A stretch of DNA of 64,000 bases from Daphnia carinata (lineage: Eukaryota > Arthropoda > Branchiopoda > Diplostraca > Daphniidae): the NCBI RefSeq assembly GCF_022539665.2, contig NC_081331.1, positions 7,905,534-7,969,533 of the forward strand, given 5' to 3'. Positions 38,137 to 56,900 of the stretch are shown here, one piece after another. Numbering within the stretch: the stretch's first letter is position 1; every line of letters starts with the position of its first letter. The position numbers and the translations under genes are program-made. The notes under the pieces are model-generated. The model saw only the letters and a program-made list of their open reading frames with translations. It did no database searches and was not told where the DNA came from.

Positions 38137-41100
38137 TTGTGAAAGTTGCGCTGTCCGTCGTGGCAAATGACAATCATTTTTGCGCGTTTTGCTTATATGC
38201 AAATGCGAAGACAATCACGCGCTATTAACTGGAACCAATTGTAAACTACCGTGGCGTCTGAGCAACTAAAGAAAAGACACGCGTTCAAACATTTGCCAGC
38301 GTGTTTTTTTTTTTTTTTAAACAAGAAGACGACGTTACCCCAGGTGGTCGCATTTGAATATGCGCATTCTGACCCAAACGCTAAGTATACAGTTAGCGCA
38401 TATTATGCCGAATGTTGTTTCTTTCTGTTAAGTGAAAAACGCCAGAATTATTTGCCCGTCTTTTTCTTCGTCTGTTGACCGCTCCCAACAGTAGTTGTTG
38501 CGCAATCGAAATAGACGATCCCCCCCCCCCTCACATATCAGCATATACGCAAACGTAGCTGATCCCCTAAAAACATTCAATTTAAATACAGCCTGTTCCG
38601 ATTTTCTATAAACATTCCGCTATGATTCTTATAGAGAACGCGCAATGATAGGCTCAGGCTAAATTAATACTCTTTTATTTAAAAAAAAAACGTTCGCCGC
38701 GAAACGATATAAATAAAATTTAAATTTGTATACCCAATTTTGACGATCATCGTCTAGAGCGGGCGCAAACAGCGAAAGGAAACGGTGACGGCGTTAAAAC
38801 TGGGGAGATGGATGTCCTCGTTACGGTGGCCACGATCGGATCTTTCTTCTTCTTTTTATTGTGCCATCGAACTGGAAAATGGAACAATTTGCGTTCGTCC
38901 GTTGATGGTGGACATCACGTAGGGAAACGGACTACGTTACTTTTTGACGAGTACAGCCCATTAAGAAGAAACTGGCCGTCCTTGTCACTGCCGTCCTAGA
39001 CACAACGTCTGTTACGCAATCAAAAATATGAATGAAATTAAAATGAAGTTAATTAACGTGTTTACGTGTGATGGTGACGTTGACGGAAGTCGCTGGATTG
39101 AAAAATGCATTGCCTATTTTGGAGAAATAGCCCGGCTGTTTCCTCCTGATGGATGATGTTCTCGGCATCCATGACTCGTCGTGCGTGGGTAAGTGGAATG
39201 AACGATCGTTCGGCCAATCAGGTGATGTAAACAAAGGCGTTGCTTCGACGCTGTACACAACGATGTCGGTTGATTTTGATATTGCAACTGAATTGTTTTG
39301 GAATTCATTTATACCGTAATGTTTGTGTTGGCATGAATTGTGTAAGCGGATGGTAGAACTCGTTTGTCAGCGGATAGAGTGGCCCATTCATCATCAGGAG
39401 GACGTGCTGCTAAATGGCGAATCTTCACCGTTGGCGACATCTTCCTGTTACGTTCACCAGTTTTACGCAGATCAACTTGAATGGATATGAACAAAAATGA
39501 TCAATCAACGGATGATTGTTTCGTCAATTCGTTTTTTTTTTTGCAAAAAACTTACGTTACTTGTGAAATCAATTGTCGTGCTGATTGTTCTCGACTCGGT
39601 GTAGGTGGGCGTCCGCTGTCCATCGACCACCAACGTCGTGATCAACTAAACGATAATCACCTGCAAAATGTACTTCAAAACTGAAAATGAGTGATAGATA
39701 GCAACCTGCCTTCTCAGACGCTTTCGTACTTTCTGTTACTCACATCGGTCGCTCTTTGCCCTTTTTATGTATCGCCGATTGGTCCCACAGCCAACAGGTA
39801 CATCACATTTTTGAATCCTATTGTTTTTTGTTGAAGGTAACAAATCGTTTCATTTTTTGTGGTTCTTTTTGCTTCGTACAACGAGTCCTCTCTTCGAAAC
39901 GTTGGCCAATTGGATCGACCTGATGCCCAGTGGACATCAATCGTGTAGCCGATAACAAACCTCACGTGTTTAAACATGCACAGCCGATCTGGTGGTGACA
40001 TTTCCGGGTCTTTGACACCCTCTGTGCACCGCGTCCGACGACCTACGTAATATTTTGATCGATCACTGTTCTTTCTTGCGTACCGCGGGATGTCCCTGCA
40101 TTAGCAAGTGTCGGTATGTGATTAACACGACGTGTGTATACGCACGCGGTTAAAACAACAACGCTGTCCGCTTTCATAACGCAGGTGTCCCCGTAATTTA
40201 AGTGGCTATTTAAAGAACAAACGTTTTCTGCCTCTGTACGTGCTTGCTTAACCCACAGTTCCCTATGCACACATCCGTTTCACGCAGGCGTGAATGTGCG
40301 GGACGTGTGTATGGACTGTAATTGTTTTGGAGAAAGGGAGCCGCGCTGTTCGATATTAGCCCAAGACGTTGGTGTGTTATGCTAAATAAAAAATTGCGTG
40401 GGACTATTGAAATGGTTAACTATTGTTTGAAACTCCCGATCGTGTGCACCTCAAGCATTGGGCGATTCCTAGAAATGCAACAATCGAACAAAGGCGGCTC
40501 GAATCAAAGCGTATTTAAATTTTTTGCAAATTTTTTCTAGCATAAATGAGATTTTGTATAATAAGCAACGCAGCAAGTTCAAATGATAATCAGTTTCAAA
40601 AAATAATCACGGCTAAATGTGGTCTGGAACTGGCCATTGCCGTGCTCCTTTGTTGCCCGTATAGGCCGAGAGAGCCCCCCCCCCCCCCCAAAAAAAAAAA
40701 GTCGGAACATTGCATTCGAACTTAATTTCGAATGCAACTGTTGCTGGTTGCTATCACTCGATCAACTGTCCCGACTTTTTTTTTTCTTACATCTAACTTA
40801 CATCTAATTAATATCTAACTTACATCTACAACCATATGCTGTTTCATCAAGTCTTTTATAGTGCCCCATAGATGATCGAAACCAGCTGCATCTCATTTTG
40901 GCGTCAATCGACCTTGGCAGTTGAATTTCGCAAACACGGTGTGCGATATTGACGATTATAAAAATGAACTGTATTCGGAAATTGCTATTTTACTTATTAT
41001 ACACAATTTTATTTATGTTGGAAAAAATTTAATAGAAAAAAATTGCTACAACAGAAACTGAAAGTGGTGCAATCACGGATCGTGACTCGTTTGAACGTTA

Positions 41101-43270
41101 CGCGGAACAATAGGCTATGGAATTCAATCCATTTCATTCGTTCTAAATAACTAAATAAATAAATTACTAAATATGAATAAATCGTGTGATTTATCTCTGC
41201 CTGATAGATGACTCCATTTTACTAAAGCGTACCGTTGCCGGTCAAATGCATCAAGCGAGTCAGCTGTTCAGCGTTCGTGAATCCCGCTGTTTTATTTCCC
41301 TTGCTGATCCTTCCCATTTCGGAAGTTAAAAACAAACAAAACAAAACTATTTGTTTGTTAAAACGGTATACCCGTTGGTTTATTTAAAGTGTCCATCTGT
41401 TGGTCAGCTTACCCTTTGAGCAATTACACCGAATGTACCGTTAGGTAACCAACGGGAGCTGAGCGTGAGTCTTTGACACGTTGCGCCATCTAACGCTGCC
41501 TTGTTACTTCACCATTCACAAACCATTTCCCGTTATCCGCGTTCAAGAAAATAAAAACAGAGTTCTTTAGATGGGACATGCACATTTAGCCTGAAGGATA
41601 ACAGAAACCTTTAACGACATATAGTCCGAACGGTCCCGCACACCACCCGCTGGCCCCGTGCAACTGACGGGCCTCGTCAAACGTAAGAAAATCCAGATCC
41701 CATGACGTGTCTGTGCATTTGGTATAACACTAAACATGTGTTATAATTGTTGTAACTTTGTTTAAAAATGTTTGGTTCGATATCTTTGATGCAAACTTCT
41801 CTCGTGATCGCATATTGTATTCTGTCCTGGAACAAGGCATCGATGGCGGGACTCCTGGCTGACAAAATAGCTAGCAAAATAGGCGCCGATTTGCTCGTCT
41901 TGTTCGGGTGTGTCGAAATGGAATGTAACATCGCAGTTCAACTGATTGACGAAGAAATGAGTGAATTGGATCTGTGCGTTAATCTCGCCAGCAGTTCTTG
42001 AAAAGTGGATCCAAACGGTGCAAGGAATTTCCATTTGTTCCAATTCCAAACGTGGAGATAGTAGCGGGCATTTTAACGGACTTCCATCCATCGACTCGGA
42101 GAGCATGGCTTCAAAACGAACGTCTGTCCTGCGTTGACGTTGGCCCAAACAGCAGTTCGCTTGCCGTAACTATCCTTGCAGCAAACGCAACGCGGTGACA
42201 GGGAGAGTTGGATCACAAATTCAAAACCAGGTGGGGGGTTTTCGCATTCAGCACGGTATGGTCCTGGCTGTTCGGACGCCAGAGAAAGATGAATGGAAAG
42301 TATTCCCGAAATGTGTTTGAAATGAAATCCCCCCACCTTGGCTTGACTTCTCGTACTCGGTGGTGTTGAATGTCCCTTGAATTTTAAACGAACCATCGTC
42401 TTATTCTGTTACCTGAAGAGGTGCCATTCCAAGGTATTTTTCGAAGTGTCAAAGCAGTTCTATGCAAATTTGCTGGACTGGATGCCGTATAGATTGCTAG
42501 ACAAAAAACAAAAGTACATTTTAAAGAGATGGAGGTTGACTGTTATTAAAATTTGAAATGAAATTACAAAGTGCTGGGAAGTAGCAACCTTTCAATCAGA
42601 ACGTCGGCTCATTTCGTCTGATCATTCTAGTTGACCTTCTCTACTTAAGCGAGGGGCCGTTATAAAATGCCTAATAAAACGTGAAACAATACGTTTAGTG
42701 GCTAAGGTAAAAAATAAAAAAATGGCGTACAAGCAATGGAATAAATACGAACTTCGATTCTTTCCTCGTTAGACTGCTCAAACCTCTGTGTTATAGTCGA
42801 AGAGACAATGAAATACGAGATATATGAGATAAGAGTTATCCTTGGTCGCTTGAAGTCGAGTTCACATCAGCGATAACAACGTAACCCTATCAGCGCGATA
42901 GTGATGAAAACGCCTAGGCTGCAATCCTTTGAAGATAAATTCCAAATTATCATTTAATTTCTGTGTGCAATTAAGCACGGTTGATATTGATAATCAAATT
43001 TCATTAGTTTTAAGTATTTACCATTACCTTTGGGAATTTGTTGGAAACAGCATGAAAAAGCTGGGAACCATTCGCGTTTTACTGTTTCCTTGTTAATAGT
43101 TGATGGGGAAAACGAATTGACCCAGTTGGAACAAGAACACCAAATGTGGGTATGGATGCTTTCCCCTTTGTATTTCGTGATAGTCATTAAATTGTCTTCA
43201 GATCTGTATATGTGGTTAGTGAATTTAGTTTTATAATTGTTTTTCTTTATTATGTTAAAATACCATGCAG
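38137..43270. other. Long unrecognised region of U2
   Basis: Counterpart of 11074-16218 with scattered SNPs and homopolymer-length changes (T near 38305, C near 38521, C/A near 40676). No gene assigned. The small minus-strand frame at 39049-39494 differs from U1 by a 2-bp indel near 39256, arguing against coding. The 128-codon minus frame at 41762-42148 is intact but unrecognised. Confidence 0.5.
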
Positions 43271-43590
43271 CTGAACTCAGTAGCTACGAAGAACAGTGAT
43301 ATGTTGCCTATTGGAAAGACGTCGTCAGAGGTTTCTCTTTTTTATAATCAATTTATCATATTCTTCTTTTGTTTTTAGTCTTATATTTGTTTTTATTTTG
43401 GCATGTACAGCCTGTAGACGAAGATGAAGATGAAGAAGATGAGGAGGAACATGAAGATGATGACAGCGAAAGTCGTGAAGCAGAAGACAGTGATATAGAC
43501 TCCTTTACTGTCAATGGGCCAAACTTTAATCGTGACCTTGGTGAAGGTCCACCTAGACTTGCCAACCTTACTATGGATCTCAGTGAATAA
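43271..43590 (+). CDS. Unrecognised acidic C-terminal exon pair, copy 2
   Basis: Exons 43271-43330 and 43411-43590, identical in sequence to 16219-16538. The sequence encodes an Asp/Glu run followed by FTVNGPNFNRDLGEGPPRL and a stop embedded in AATAAA. Upstream exons not identified; family unknown. Downstream, from about 43640, this copy differs from U1: the local repeat at 16635-16735 is absent. Confidence 0.45.
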
Positions 43591-44598
43591 AAAGTCAAGC
43601 AATGTGCATTAGAGTTGCATGTTTCATTAAAATTAAATGGTCAATTAGAAAGCAAGGTATCCGAATGACTACATTTCAATTAAAGAATGATGAACTGTTT
43701 GAAAGTTTAAAAAAATGCTGTCACTGTTTAAGTGAAAATATGCAATTTCAGTGGGAAATAGTCTTGTCAAATAATATTTTTCGATTCTTTAAAACTTGAA
43801 TAACAGTAATAACGAATCGTAATAACAATTATATCTAAGTTTAAAATGATTTACGGAGAAACGCTGCTTGACTCGAGTATTTCTTGATTGTATGAGTTTC
43901 ATCTAGTTATAAACAGGTATTTAACGTAAGGACGGGAAACTTTTTTGCTGTCTTGTATTTCTTTCTTACCGCCGTTTCGGATCATTTTGATACAACCACT
44001 GAAGCGATTTGCTTGACGATTTGGTTCGTGTTTTCTTTGTTATTGCAGCAAAAGCGGATTACAAAATGGAGAGGTGACCAGAACCGACTTCGTTTTTTTT
44101 CCTTTTTCGTTTTTTTTTTTTTTCCTTTTTCGTTTTTCCGACCTGCAAGTTGCCTGTGGTGGCAATAACGCTTTTAGTGTCGAAATAAACAATTGCCGTA
44201 GTACAAAATAGAGTTCAGAAAACGTTGTGTATTTGTAAAAAACACAAAAATAGAAAACAGGAATTTTTGAATTTTTTACAAAAAAGACAAAACAAACATG
44301 GAAAAATCATGGAACATGGACATTTTTTTCTAAGCCGAAAAGCAAGCATCACAACATACACAGCCACGTTACACGACAACAGAAATCTAAAGCTTGTTTT
44401 TTTTTTTTGTTTTTTTTTTCATTCGATTGTTTTTCGGAATTCGATCCTCCTCAAACATCTTGCAGATGCCAATGAAATAATTTAACTATTTTTTGCGGCA
44501 TTCAGCCACACGAAAAATTGCCTAAATATTGCGTGCCATTTCAAAAGGGCTTCGGCTTTAAAATATTTTAAGGACGCAATTTAGAAAAGAGGAAAAAG

Positions 44599-44646
<48 letters not shown>

Positions 44647-44806
44647 AACGTAAATACACCAACAGGGACACATTTTCATTACCAGCTGTTACATTGGTGG
44701 CTTAATCAAATGCGACTCCCGTACTAAGAAAACAAAGTTTAATTTAAAATTCAACAGTTCCTCGTTAAACTTAACACTGAGATTCCATGATTGTTAACTT
44801 GATAGT
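43591..44806. other. Low-complexity interval between the acidic exons and POLR3A relic 2
   Basis: Matches 16539-17878 but lacks the extra direct repeat. It has a two-fold instead of three-fold TTCG-T(n)-CC array near 44090-44135 and an uninterrupted A tract of more than 40 bases at about 44600-44644. No gene. Confidence 0.6.
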
Positions 44807-49268
<4,462 letters not shown>

Positions 49269-50955
49269 AATGTAGCCTTATTTCTTAATTATCGTTCTTA
49301 TTCAAAATTTCTTTGGCTAGAAAAAGCACTTGGTCCATCAAAACGCAAGAAACATATAAGGTGAGTTCAGCTCACGAGCTGAAAGGTTTTGACCTGTTCT
49401 TGACCGTTTTGACTGGTCTTCAGTGGTATCCGGCGTTGCCGGTATTACTTGTAACAAAAAGTAAATAAATAAATAAATAAAAAATCAAACACGATTTGCT
49501 AATGGCTGTTAAAACATTCGACTATTTCACTTATAATTATTGTATTATTTTTTATTTCTTTTAGCTATCGTGAATATATCTTATTGCATAGAACTGCAAA
49601 CTGCACCCTTTATGCATAGTAAATAGACGTGTATTTTCTCTTTTCATCACGACGGCATCAAAGGAAAAAAAACGATTGAACAATAACCAAACGGAGAAGA
49701 TGTATTCATATAGCGAGCTGCACTTTCTTGTATGACCATCAAATAACATATATATACTATATATATATATATTTATTTATATATATGCGTGGGGTGCACT
49801 GGCGGCGGCAAAGGGAAGTTTATCAAATGTATGGCAGCAGCCCACGGCAGCCGCAGAATTATATCCGCAAAGGCACGTGATTATCATCGACATAAATCAT
49901 CAAAACCAAGGCACACGGTCATAATGCACATGCAATAAATCAAAGAAACATGAAGGACGACACGGTGTAATTATTTCAAAACAATAAACGTCTTGTTTTC
50001 GCTTTTCTTCGTTCTTCCTTCAGTCGGCTGTTATTTCCGTTTTTAGGTCGGAACTTGACAGTTCCAGTCGAACCATTGCTTAAAAGAAAAAGAAAGAAAA
50101 CAGCCAAACAACCGAGAACACGTGATGCAGAAGAAACAATCAAATTTTCACTGGTGCGCTGCGGGAAGTGTGTTTGTTATAGAGATAAGAGCTGCCTGAA
50201 TGATAATCAATCCTTTGGGACGTTCGAAACAAGTGAAAGACACTCGAACTCGGTGTAGCACTCGTCAAAGTTATTTTTTTTTAAATACCGACTGCTCTAT
50301 CCCCTCCCCCCTCCAAGACGAAGTACAAAATGATACAATTCACTGTGTCACTATAGCCGAGTGTTTACGCATTCACTTATTGATCAAAGTTTTCATTTTT
50401 GTAACGCAACGATCAACGAATTTGGCCGATCCAAATCCACCGAAAAATCCGATCCATCGTCTCACAATCTTGTTCTTTCGCAAACTGTTCAGCGGAGCCT
50501 TTAAGCCAACGCTTCTATCACGTAATGCGGACGCATTTTGGATTGCAGTTGGCGCCAAAACGGTCAACCATCTACCGGACGTTTGACGCAAAAACCCAAG
50601 TTCACTGAAAAGTTGAACTAGAAGTTGATGCCATAATGGACATGGGCGTGAGGTTAACATTGAAAAATTAAATTAAGTTTTATTATGTTTTGGTTTCAGA
50701 TTTTGTATTTAGAATTCCCGAAGTGCAATTGGACGATTAATCCTTTTACTTTTTTAGATACTAGACAAATAAGCACAATACATAATACGAAGTACGAATA
50801 TGAAAGATCCTTACATCCAGACCCTACATGACAGTGGCTTACATTCCCTATGCCTACATCAGGATAAGGATGAACACTCGCGCGTTAGAATTGGAATATA
50901 ATCCTAATGATAGTATTGAATAAGAATAAAAAAGCGAAACGAAAAACACAACAAC
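49269..50955. other. Unrecognised interval of U2
   Basis: Counterpart of 22340-24027, nearly identical, including the AT microsatellite near 49746-49786. A 1-bp length change in a T run near 50144 and another near 50276 break or extend the small open frames, so none looks conserved. No gene. Confidence 0.55.
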
Positions 50956-51883
50956 TTAAACGATAATCTGGGAATGAAATCCCAAAACGAATGCTGACCT
51001 ATTGAAGCTAAAAGGTTCATTGAAGGATTTATCACCAAGTCTATTGAAGTTGTCCATCATGACTACTGCTGGCGATGACTGAGGCAACGGAAGGTCAAAT
51101 TTGGCTTCGATTTCCCTTAAACTAGGCGGAATGATGACCTCAGCGTGAGTTTCCGAGTATTCTTCCTCTGCATAAATATTGGCAGCGGTGCCCAAAAGAA
51201 GAATAATCAATCCGCACACGAACAGTACCTAACGCACGGAGAATTCTTTAGTTATTGCGAGTGACAAAATTCTTCGAAGACCCACTTTGGCAATCCAGCG
51301 TTCACCAGAAGTCGATGGGACAACTTGCAGATAAATCCACGCAGGCGCAACACAACAAACTGCCGTTCCTGAAGTGGCACCCACCAGACCTAAAACGAAC
51401 TCGACATTCGGAATGCAGATACCAACAGACACCAATCGACATTTATATTTTCTTTTTCATCTTATTGTACTAGATTTCAATAAACTTTACCTATTATTAA
51501 GGTTGCCGTGACGATTATGAATGTCAGGATTTTGAAACGGAAATCCGAAAGTGAGCCGGTTGTTCCTCCTGACATCCCGCCACTAGTTTCAGACGTCTGA
51601 AGGGATTCCTCAACTTAAAAAACAAACAAAAGCAAACACTTTGGCATAACGATTACATCATCAATGAATTAACGCTTTACCTTTCCATACACTAATGAAT
51701 GAAAGCTTGTCCTGCAGGGCAAAACACACGACGGAAAGCTCAAGATAATCGATAGCAGGAATCCCACTTTCATAAGGTCAGTTACAAAAGACGGCGCAAA
51801 ACTTATGAGGATATTGCCTAGTCGAGACAAAATATGACCCAATGAAATTCGTCCGATTTTCCTAGGCAAAAAGTTTACAATAT

Positions 51884-52326
51884 TGTTACGTTTCAGTCCG
51901 ATTGATTGTCTGTATTACTTAGAATATAAGTACTAACACAAATAGCGAGCCTAGTCGGACGTCTTGACCGACGTCCTGCTCTGTCTTTCTTGGTTTTCCT
52001 GTACCAAAACCAGGTACAACCAATAAACAACAAAACCAGCAACATACATACCCGGACGATCTGTACAGCATAATTCATCAGACCGTCCGTCCCAACAACA
52101 TAGATACCCGGACGGTCTGAACACTCACAATACAAAAGAATAGGATAACAATAATAACATAGCTTTAGTCTTACGGTTTAGAGAACACTTTGGGGCTCCT
52201 AGACTACACACTACACTACCTCAGAACTAACTAACTCTTCCCTCAGTCTTCCTCAATTCCCTCTCCGTTTCCTTTGAGACGGAAGCTATGCGTTGACATC
52301 GTCGGTTAGTCGACGATTCCGCAACA
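51884..52326. mobile_element. Solo LTR
   Basis: A 443-bp insertion absent from the matching places at about 24950-24958 and 32599-32607. It starts TGTTACGTTTC and ends CGCAACA, with a 4-bp target duplication ATAT (51880-51883 and 52327-52330). Internal subrepeats contain CCCGGACG(A/G)TCTG. No coding capacity. TGTT...AACA ends and a 4-bp duplication fit an LTR of Gypsy type left by LTR-LTR recombination. It lies in an intron of SLC38 relic M3. Confidence 0.85.
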
Positions 52327-52920
52327 ATATGTTGACTTGCCAGTAAAATGCGTATCCGCAAAGGCTAGGTAGCCAGCTATTCCTACCCCCATGTACATAA
52401 AAGTGCACAAATCAATGGCTGTCGATATTACTCGATCCATTGCTTTTAGGGAAGGTTCTGGTATACTTCGAACACCTGCCTATGCATTTAAAAAGCTGAT
52501 CATTAAATCTGGCATTCTCCTTGTCAATTTAAATATTTCCACTCACGTTTGGCATCATAAAGCCATGGAAAATATCGGTACGCATTGGAGTACACCCCCC
52601 ATTTTCCATACTTCAATATTTGAAGACATTCCTTCGGTTAGGCTCTGGACACCAGCCTCAAAGAAGGACTGAAAAAGAAAAAAAAATCTGTCATAACTGC
52701 ACTGTTATTTTGGTAGCATACTTCATGTAGAAGGATGCATAAAACATAATTAAGGGCAGAGAATCATGTACATGCTTTCAAAACCAATAACATGTACTAC
52801 ATAGCCACAGAAACTGTTGACACTACATCCAATGTTTCAATATCTCTCAAGAGGCACAGAGGTATATGATGAACATGCTATTTCCTGTGTATGATTAAGT
52901 TATATATTTTAGAACCTTAT

Positions 52921-53091
52921 TGTAATGTTTGATACAGCCACCAGATAGCGCTGTTGCTATGTGGGGGGACTAGAGACGAATACAGTACGTGATAGCCAGC
53001 CAAGGAGCATGGTCACAACCTATCCGCCTAATCTAAATTGAATCATTGGCATCCGACTAGTTGCTGGATTGATATAACACAGGACATTACA
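52921..53091 (+). repeat. 5' LTR of Gypsy element
   Basis: 171 bp, beginning TGTAATG and ending CATTACA. Differs from the 3' LTR (58002-58172) at a single base (GTGGGGGGAC against GTGGGGAGAC). Preceded by target duplication CTTAT (52916-52920). Confidence 0.95.
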
Positions 53092-53165
53092 TTGGCGACG
53101 AGGTGAAAGTGTATAAAAGGAAAACAGTGAAAATAGTGCTTCTGGAATAAACTAAGCCCACTGAA

Positions 53166-53914
53166 ATGGCATTCGCATTACCAGCCTTCGAAAGTTTCTC
53201 CATTAGTGACGACCCTCAAAACGTTGGCGCACGTTGGAAGAAATGGGTGTCCAGGTTCGAGACAATGCTCTTGGCCATGAACATTGTAGAAGAGGACTAA
53301 TACAAACGCACAGAAAGCAGCAATCGACAAACGACGACTCACCCTGATGCTGCACTACGCCGGATCTGAAGTGGCCGACATGTATGACACCCTATCGGGC
53401 GAAGACGAAGACAAAGAATCATACTCAAAAACGAAGCCCTTGCTGCAAACTTACTTCCAGCCTAAACAGAACATTGAGCTTGAAGTATACAAGTTCAGGA
53501 AACTGCGACAGGAAGATGGTGAAACAATGGACGCTTATGTCACCAGGCTTCGCAAGCAAGCAACACTCTGTGATTTCCCAGACGACGATCGTGAAATCAA
53601 GTTTCAAGTCATCCAAGGATGCCTGTCAAGCTCATTTAGGAAGGTCTGTCTACGTGATCAGCTGTCCCTGAGTAAGATGCTAGAACACTCTAGATCAGCC
53701 GAAGCAGCTAATCACTATGAGGAAAACATAGAGAAATACAACCAGAAGTCCGCAAACGCAATGAAACACACAAAAAAATTATCCACAACGAAGAAAAACT
53801 TCTTGGCAAGCACCACTTCAGAGCAAAGAAACTGGCAAATGTTGGGATTGCGGGGAAGAGTGGCCACACAAAAACAGAATCTGCCCAAGCAAAAATGTAT
53901 GTTGGAACTGCGGA
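53166..53914 (+). pseudogene. Gag region of Gypsy element, interrupted
   Basis: An ATG at 53166 opens MAFALPAFESFSISDDPQNV, but this frame meets a TAA near 53298. A gag-like frame resumes at about 53310 (RRLTLMLHYAGSEVADMYDT) and continues to 54114. The zinc-knuckle part (CWDCGEEW and CTKCNKPNHFAKMC) lies in the pol frame, so a frame change is needed near 53830. The stop and shifts suggest this copy has lost a continuous gag, unless programmed frameshifting accounts for the second one. Gag forms the particle that packages element RNA. Confidence 0.75.
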
Positions 53915-56900
53915 ATGAAATTCCCACACGCGGATGGAGTACAATGTCCAGCTATAGGCAAAATATGCACAAAATGCAACAAGCCAAATCATTTTGCGAA
54001 AATGTGCAGAAGCTCCAATCAGTGCAACCCCTCAAGTGGCACACAGGAGATAAAAGAAATCACACAAAAGCTACAGAACCAAGCGATAAACTCTTCCGAC
54101 GAATCAAGCGATGAGTCGGTGTTTTCCGTCTGCGCCATCAACAACCAGAAGAGACCGATGACGTCAATACAGGTCGGCGAAACCAAAATCGCAATGATGA
54201 TCGACACAGGATCGACATGTAACATGATCGGGTTGAAAACATTTAAAAAATTAAATCCGAGGCCCGTTCTGAAACCAACCAACACAGTGATCAATGCGTA
54301 CGGAAACAAACCGCTTGATATTAAAGGGAAATTCTCAACAATCATCAGGTCCAAGCATGCAGAGTCGAAAGTTACGGTGTACGTAAGCGCTGAGAACAAT
54401 GCCGACAACCTACTGAGTTGTGAAACTGCCAAAGACCTGAAGCTCGTCAAAATCATAAACACAACTCATACACAAGCCAGATACGAACAGCTAAAATGCG
54501 AATTTACCTCACTCTTCAAAGGCACTGGCAAAATGAAGAATTACACCGTGAAACTACACATCGACCCATCGGTTCCTCCAGTCACGCAGAAACACCGGCG
54601 TGTTGGGTTCCATCTCAGGAAAGCCGTCGAGGAGGAGATTCAAAAGCTTTTGCAAGAAAATATCATCGAACCAGTTACGGAAGGTCCAACCCCATGGGTA
54701 TCACCCTGTATTGTGGTTCCAAAACCAAAGCAGCCCGGCAAGTTTCGTGTGTGCGTAGACATGCGCGCTCCAAACAAGGCAATAATGCGCACCCGCCACG
54801 TCATTCCCACCATCGAAGACCTCGTGGTCGATTTAAATGGAGCCAAATTCTTTTCAAAGCTCGACATGAACCAAGGTTACCATCAGTTAGAGCTCATGCC
54901 GGAATCTCGTTTCATCACAACTTTCGCTAGCCATCGTGGACTGTTCCGCTACAAGAGACTTAACTTTGGCATAAACTGCGCCGCAGAAATCTTCGACGAT
55001 GTCATAAGGCAAATAATTAGTGGCATTCCCGGTGTCGTCAACCGCAGCGACGACATACTCGTGACCGGAAGATCCAGAGGTGAACATGACCAGAATCTTC
55101 GGGAAGTGCTACGAAGGCTCCAGGAGCGCAACCTCACCCTCAACTTTGGAAAATGTGAGTTCGGGAACAGGGAAGTCACGTATTTTGGTCTTCACCTTAG
55201 CGAAGACGGGATCGCCCCTGACAAAGCCAAGGTTCAGGCTATCGACGAAGCCGCCCCTCCATCTGGACCGGACGAGGTATCAAGTTTCCTCGGCATGATT
55301 ACATTCTGCAGTAGGTTCATAGCGGACGCTGCAAGCATCAGTGAACCTTTGAGAAAACTCACCCACAAGAAAACCGAATGGGCATGGAGTACCAAAGAAC
55401 AAACAGCATTTCAGGAGCTCAAGAACCGTCTAAAGAATGCAGTAACGCTGGCGTACTACGACGTAAAAAAATCGACTTCTTTAATTGTTGACGCCAGCCC
55501 AACCGGGCTTGGTGCGATCCTAGCGCAAACATCAAAAGACGCCAGTCAAACCCCAGTCGCGTTCGCCAGCAGACGTTTAACCGACGTCGAATCTCGCTAC
55601 TCCCAAACAGAGCGCGAAGCTCTCGCTATCACCTTGGCAATACTGCATTTTCATTTGTATCTCATAGGTACCAAGTTCTCAGTAATAACGGACCATAAGC
55701 CACTGGAAACCATTTTCAACAAACCGTTGATTCAACCTCCAGCCCGAATTGAAAGATGGTTACTCAAGCTTCAGCAATACGAGTTTGAAGTCAAGTATCA
55801 ACCCGGTAAGAACAACCCGGCTGACTTCATCTCACGCCATCCAGCCCATCAGAACAGGACCCCGTCAAGAGAAGAAGTAATCGCTGAGAACTATGTCAAC
55901 CACATCGCAATGACGTCAGCACCAAAAGCCGTTACCATCAAGGAAGTGGCAGAAGCTACCGCACGAGACAAAGCGATCCAGGCCATAGCTAACATACTTG
56001 ATCGCAAACGTGACACCAAACAAGAAAACCTAACGCCTGATGAGTCCGAGCGCGTCAGAGCATTCAAACTTGTCCTGAACCAACTGTCACGAGTACAATC
56101 CACTGAAGGTCTACTACTGCTTAAGGGTTCGAAGCTGGTCATTCCCCAAGAGCTCACTGATCGCGTAATAAAGACAGCGCACCAATGTCATCCGGGAATT
56201 GTGAAGACGAAAAGCCTGATCAGAGAAAAAGTGTGGTTCCCTGGAATAGACAAGCTGGTCGAAATAAGGATTAGCTCTTGCATCCCATGCATGGCAGCCA
56301 ACCCAACTGTGCGACCTGAACCTCTGCTGATGTCACAGCTCCCGTCCGGGCCATGGACCGAGATCAGCGTGGATTTTGCACAATTGCCCGATAACAATTA
56401 TCTTCTTGTAATCTATGACGATTACTCACGTTACCCGGTCATACAAAAAGTCTCCAGCACATCGGCGAACGCCGTAATCCCCAGATTGAAAGAGGTTTTC
56501 GCCATGTTTGGCATCCCAACAACACTCAAAAGTGACAACGGTCCACCATTCTCGAGCAAGAATATGAAGGACTTCGCGGAGGAATTCAACTTTCAACATC
56601 GCAAAGTCACCCCTCTGTGGCCACAAGCTAACGGTGGCGTCGAACGTTTTATGAAGACCCTGAAGAAAACAATCCGGTGTTTGGCCGGCGAAGGTTTGTC
56701 ATGGAAAGAGAACATCTCTACATTCCTTTTAAACTATCGGGCAACACCCCACTCAACAACAGGAGTACCACCTGCAACCGCGTTATTTGGCCGGCCGCTA
56801 AGAACACGGATTCCAGAATTCACCAACTCTAACGCAACAGACGACAAAATCCGCCTGAAAGATGCCCAACAAAAAGCGAACATGAAAAAACACGCAGACA

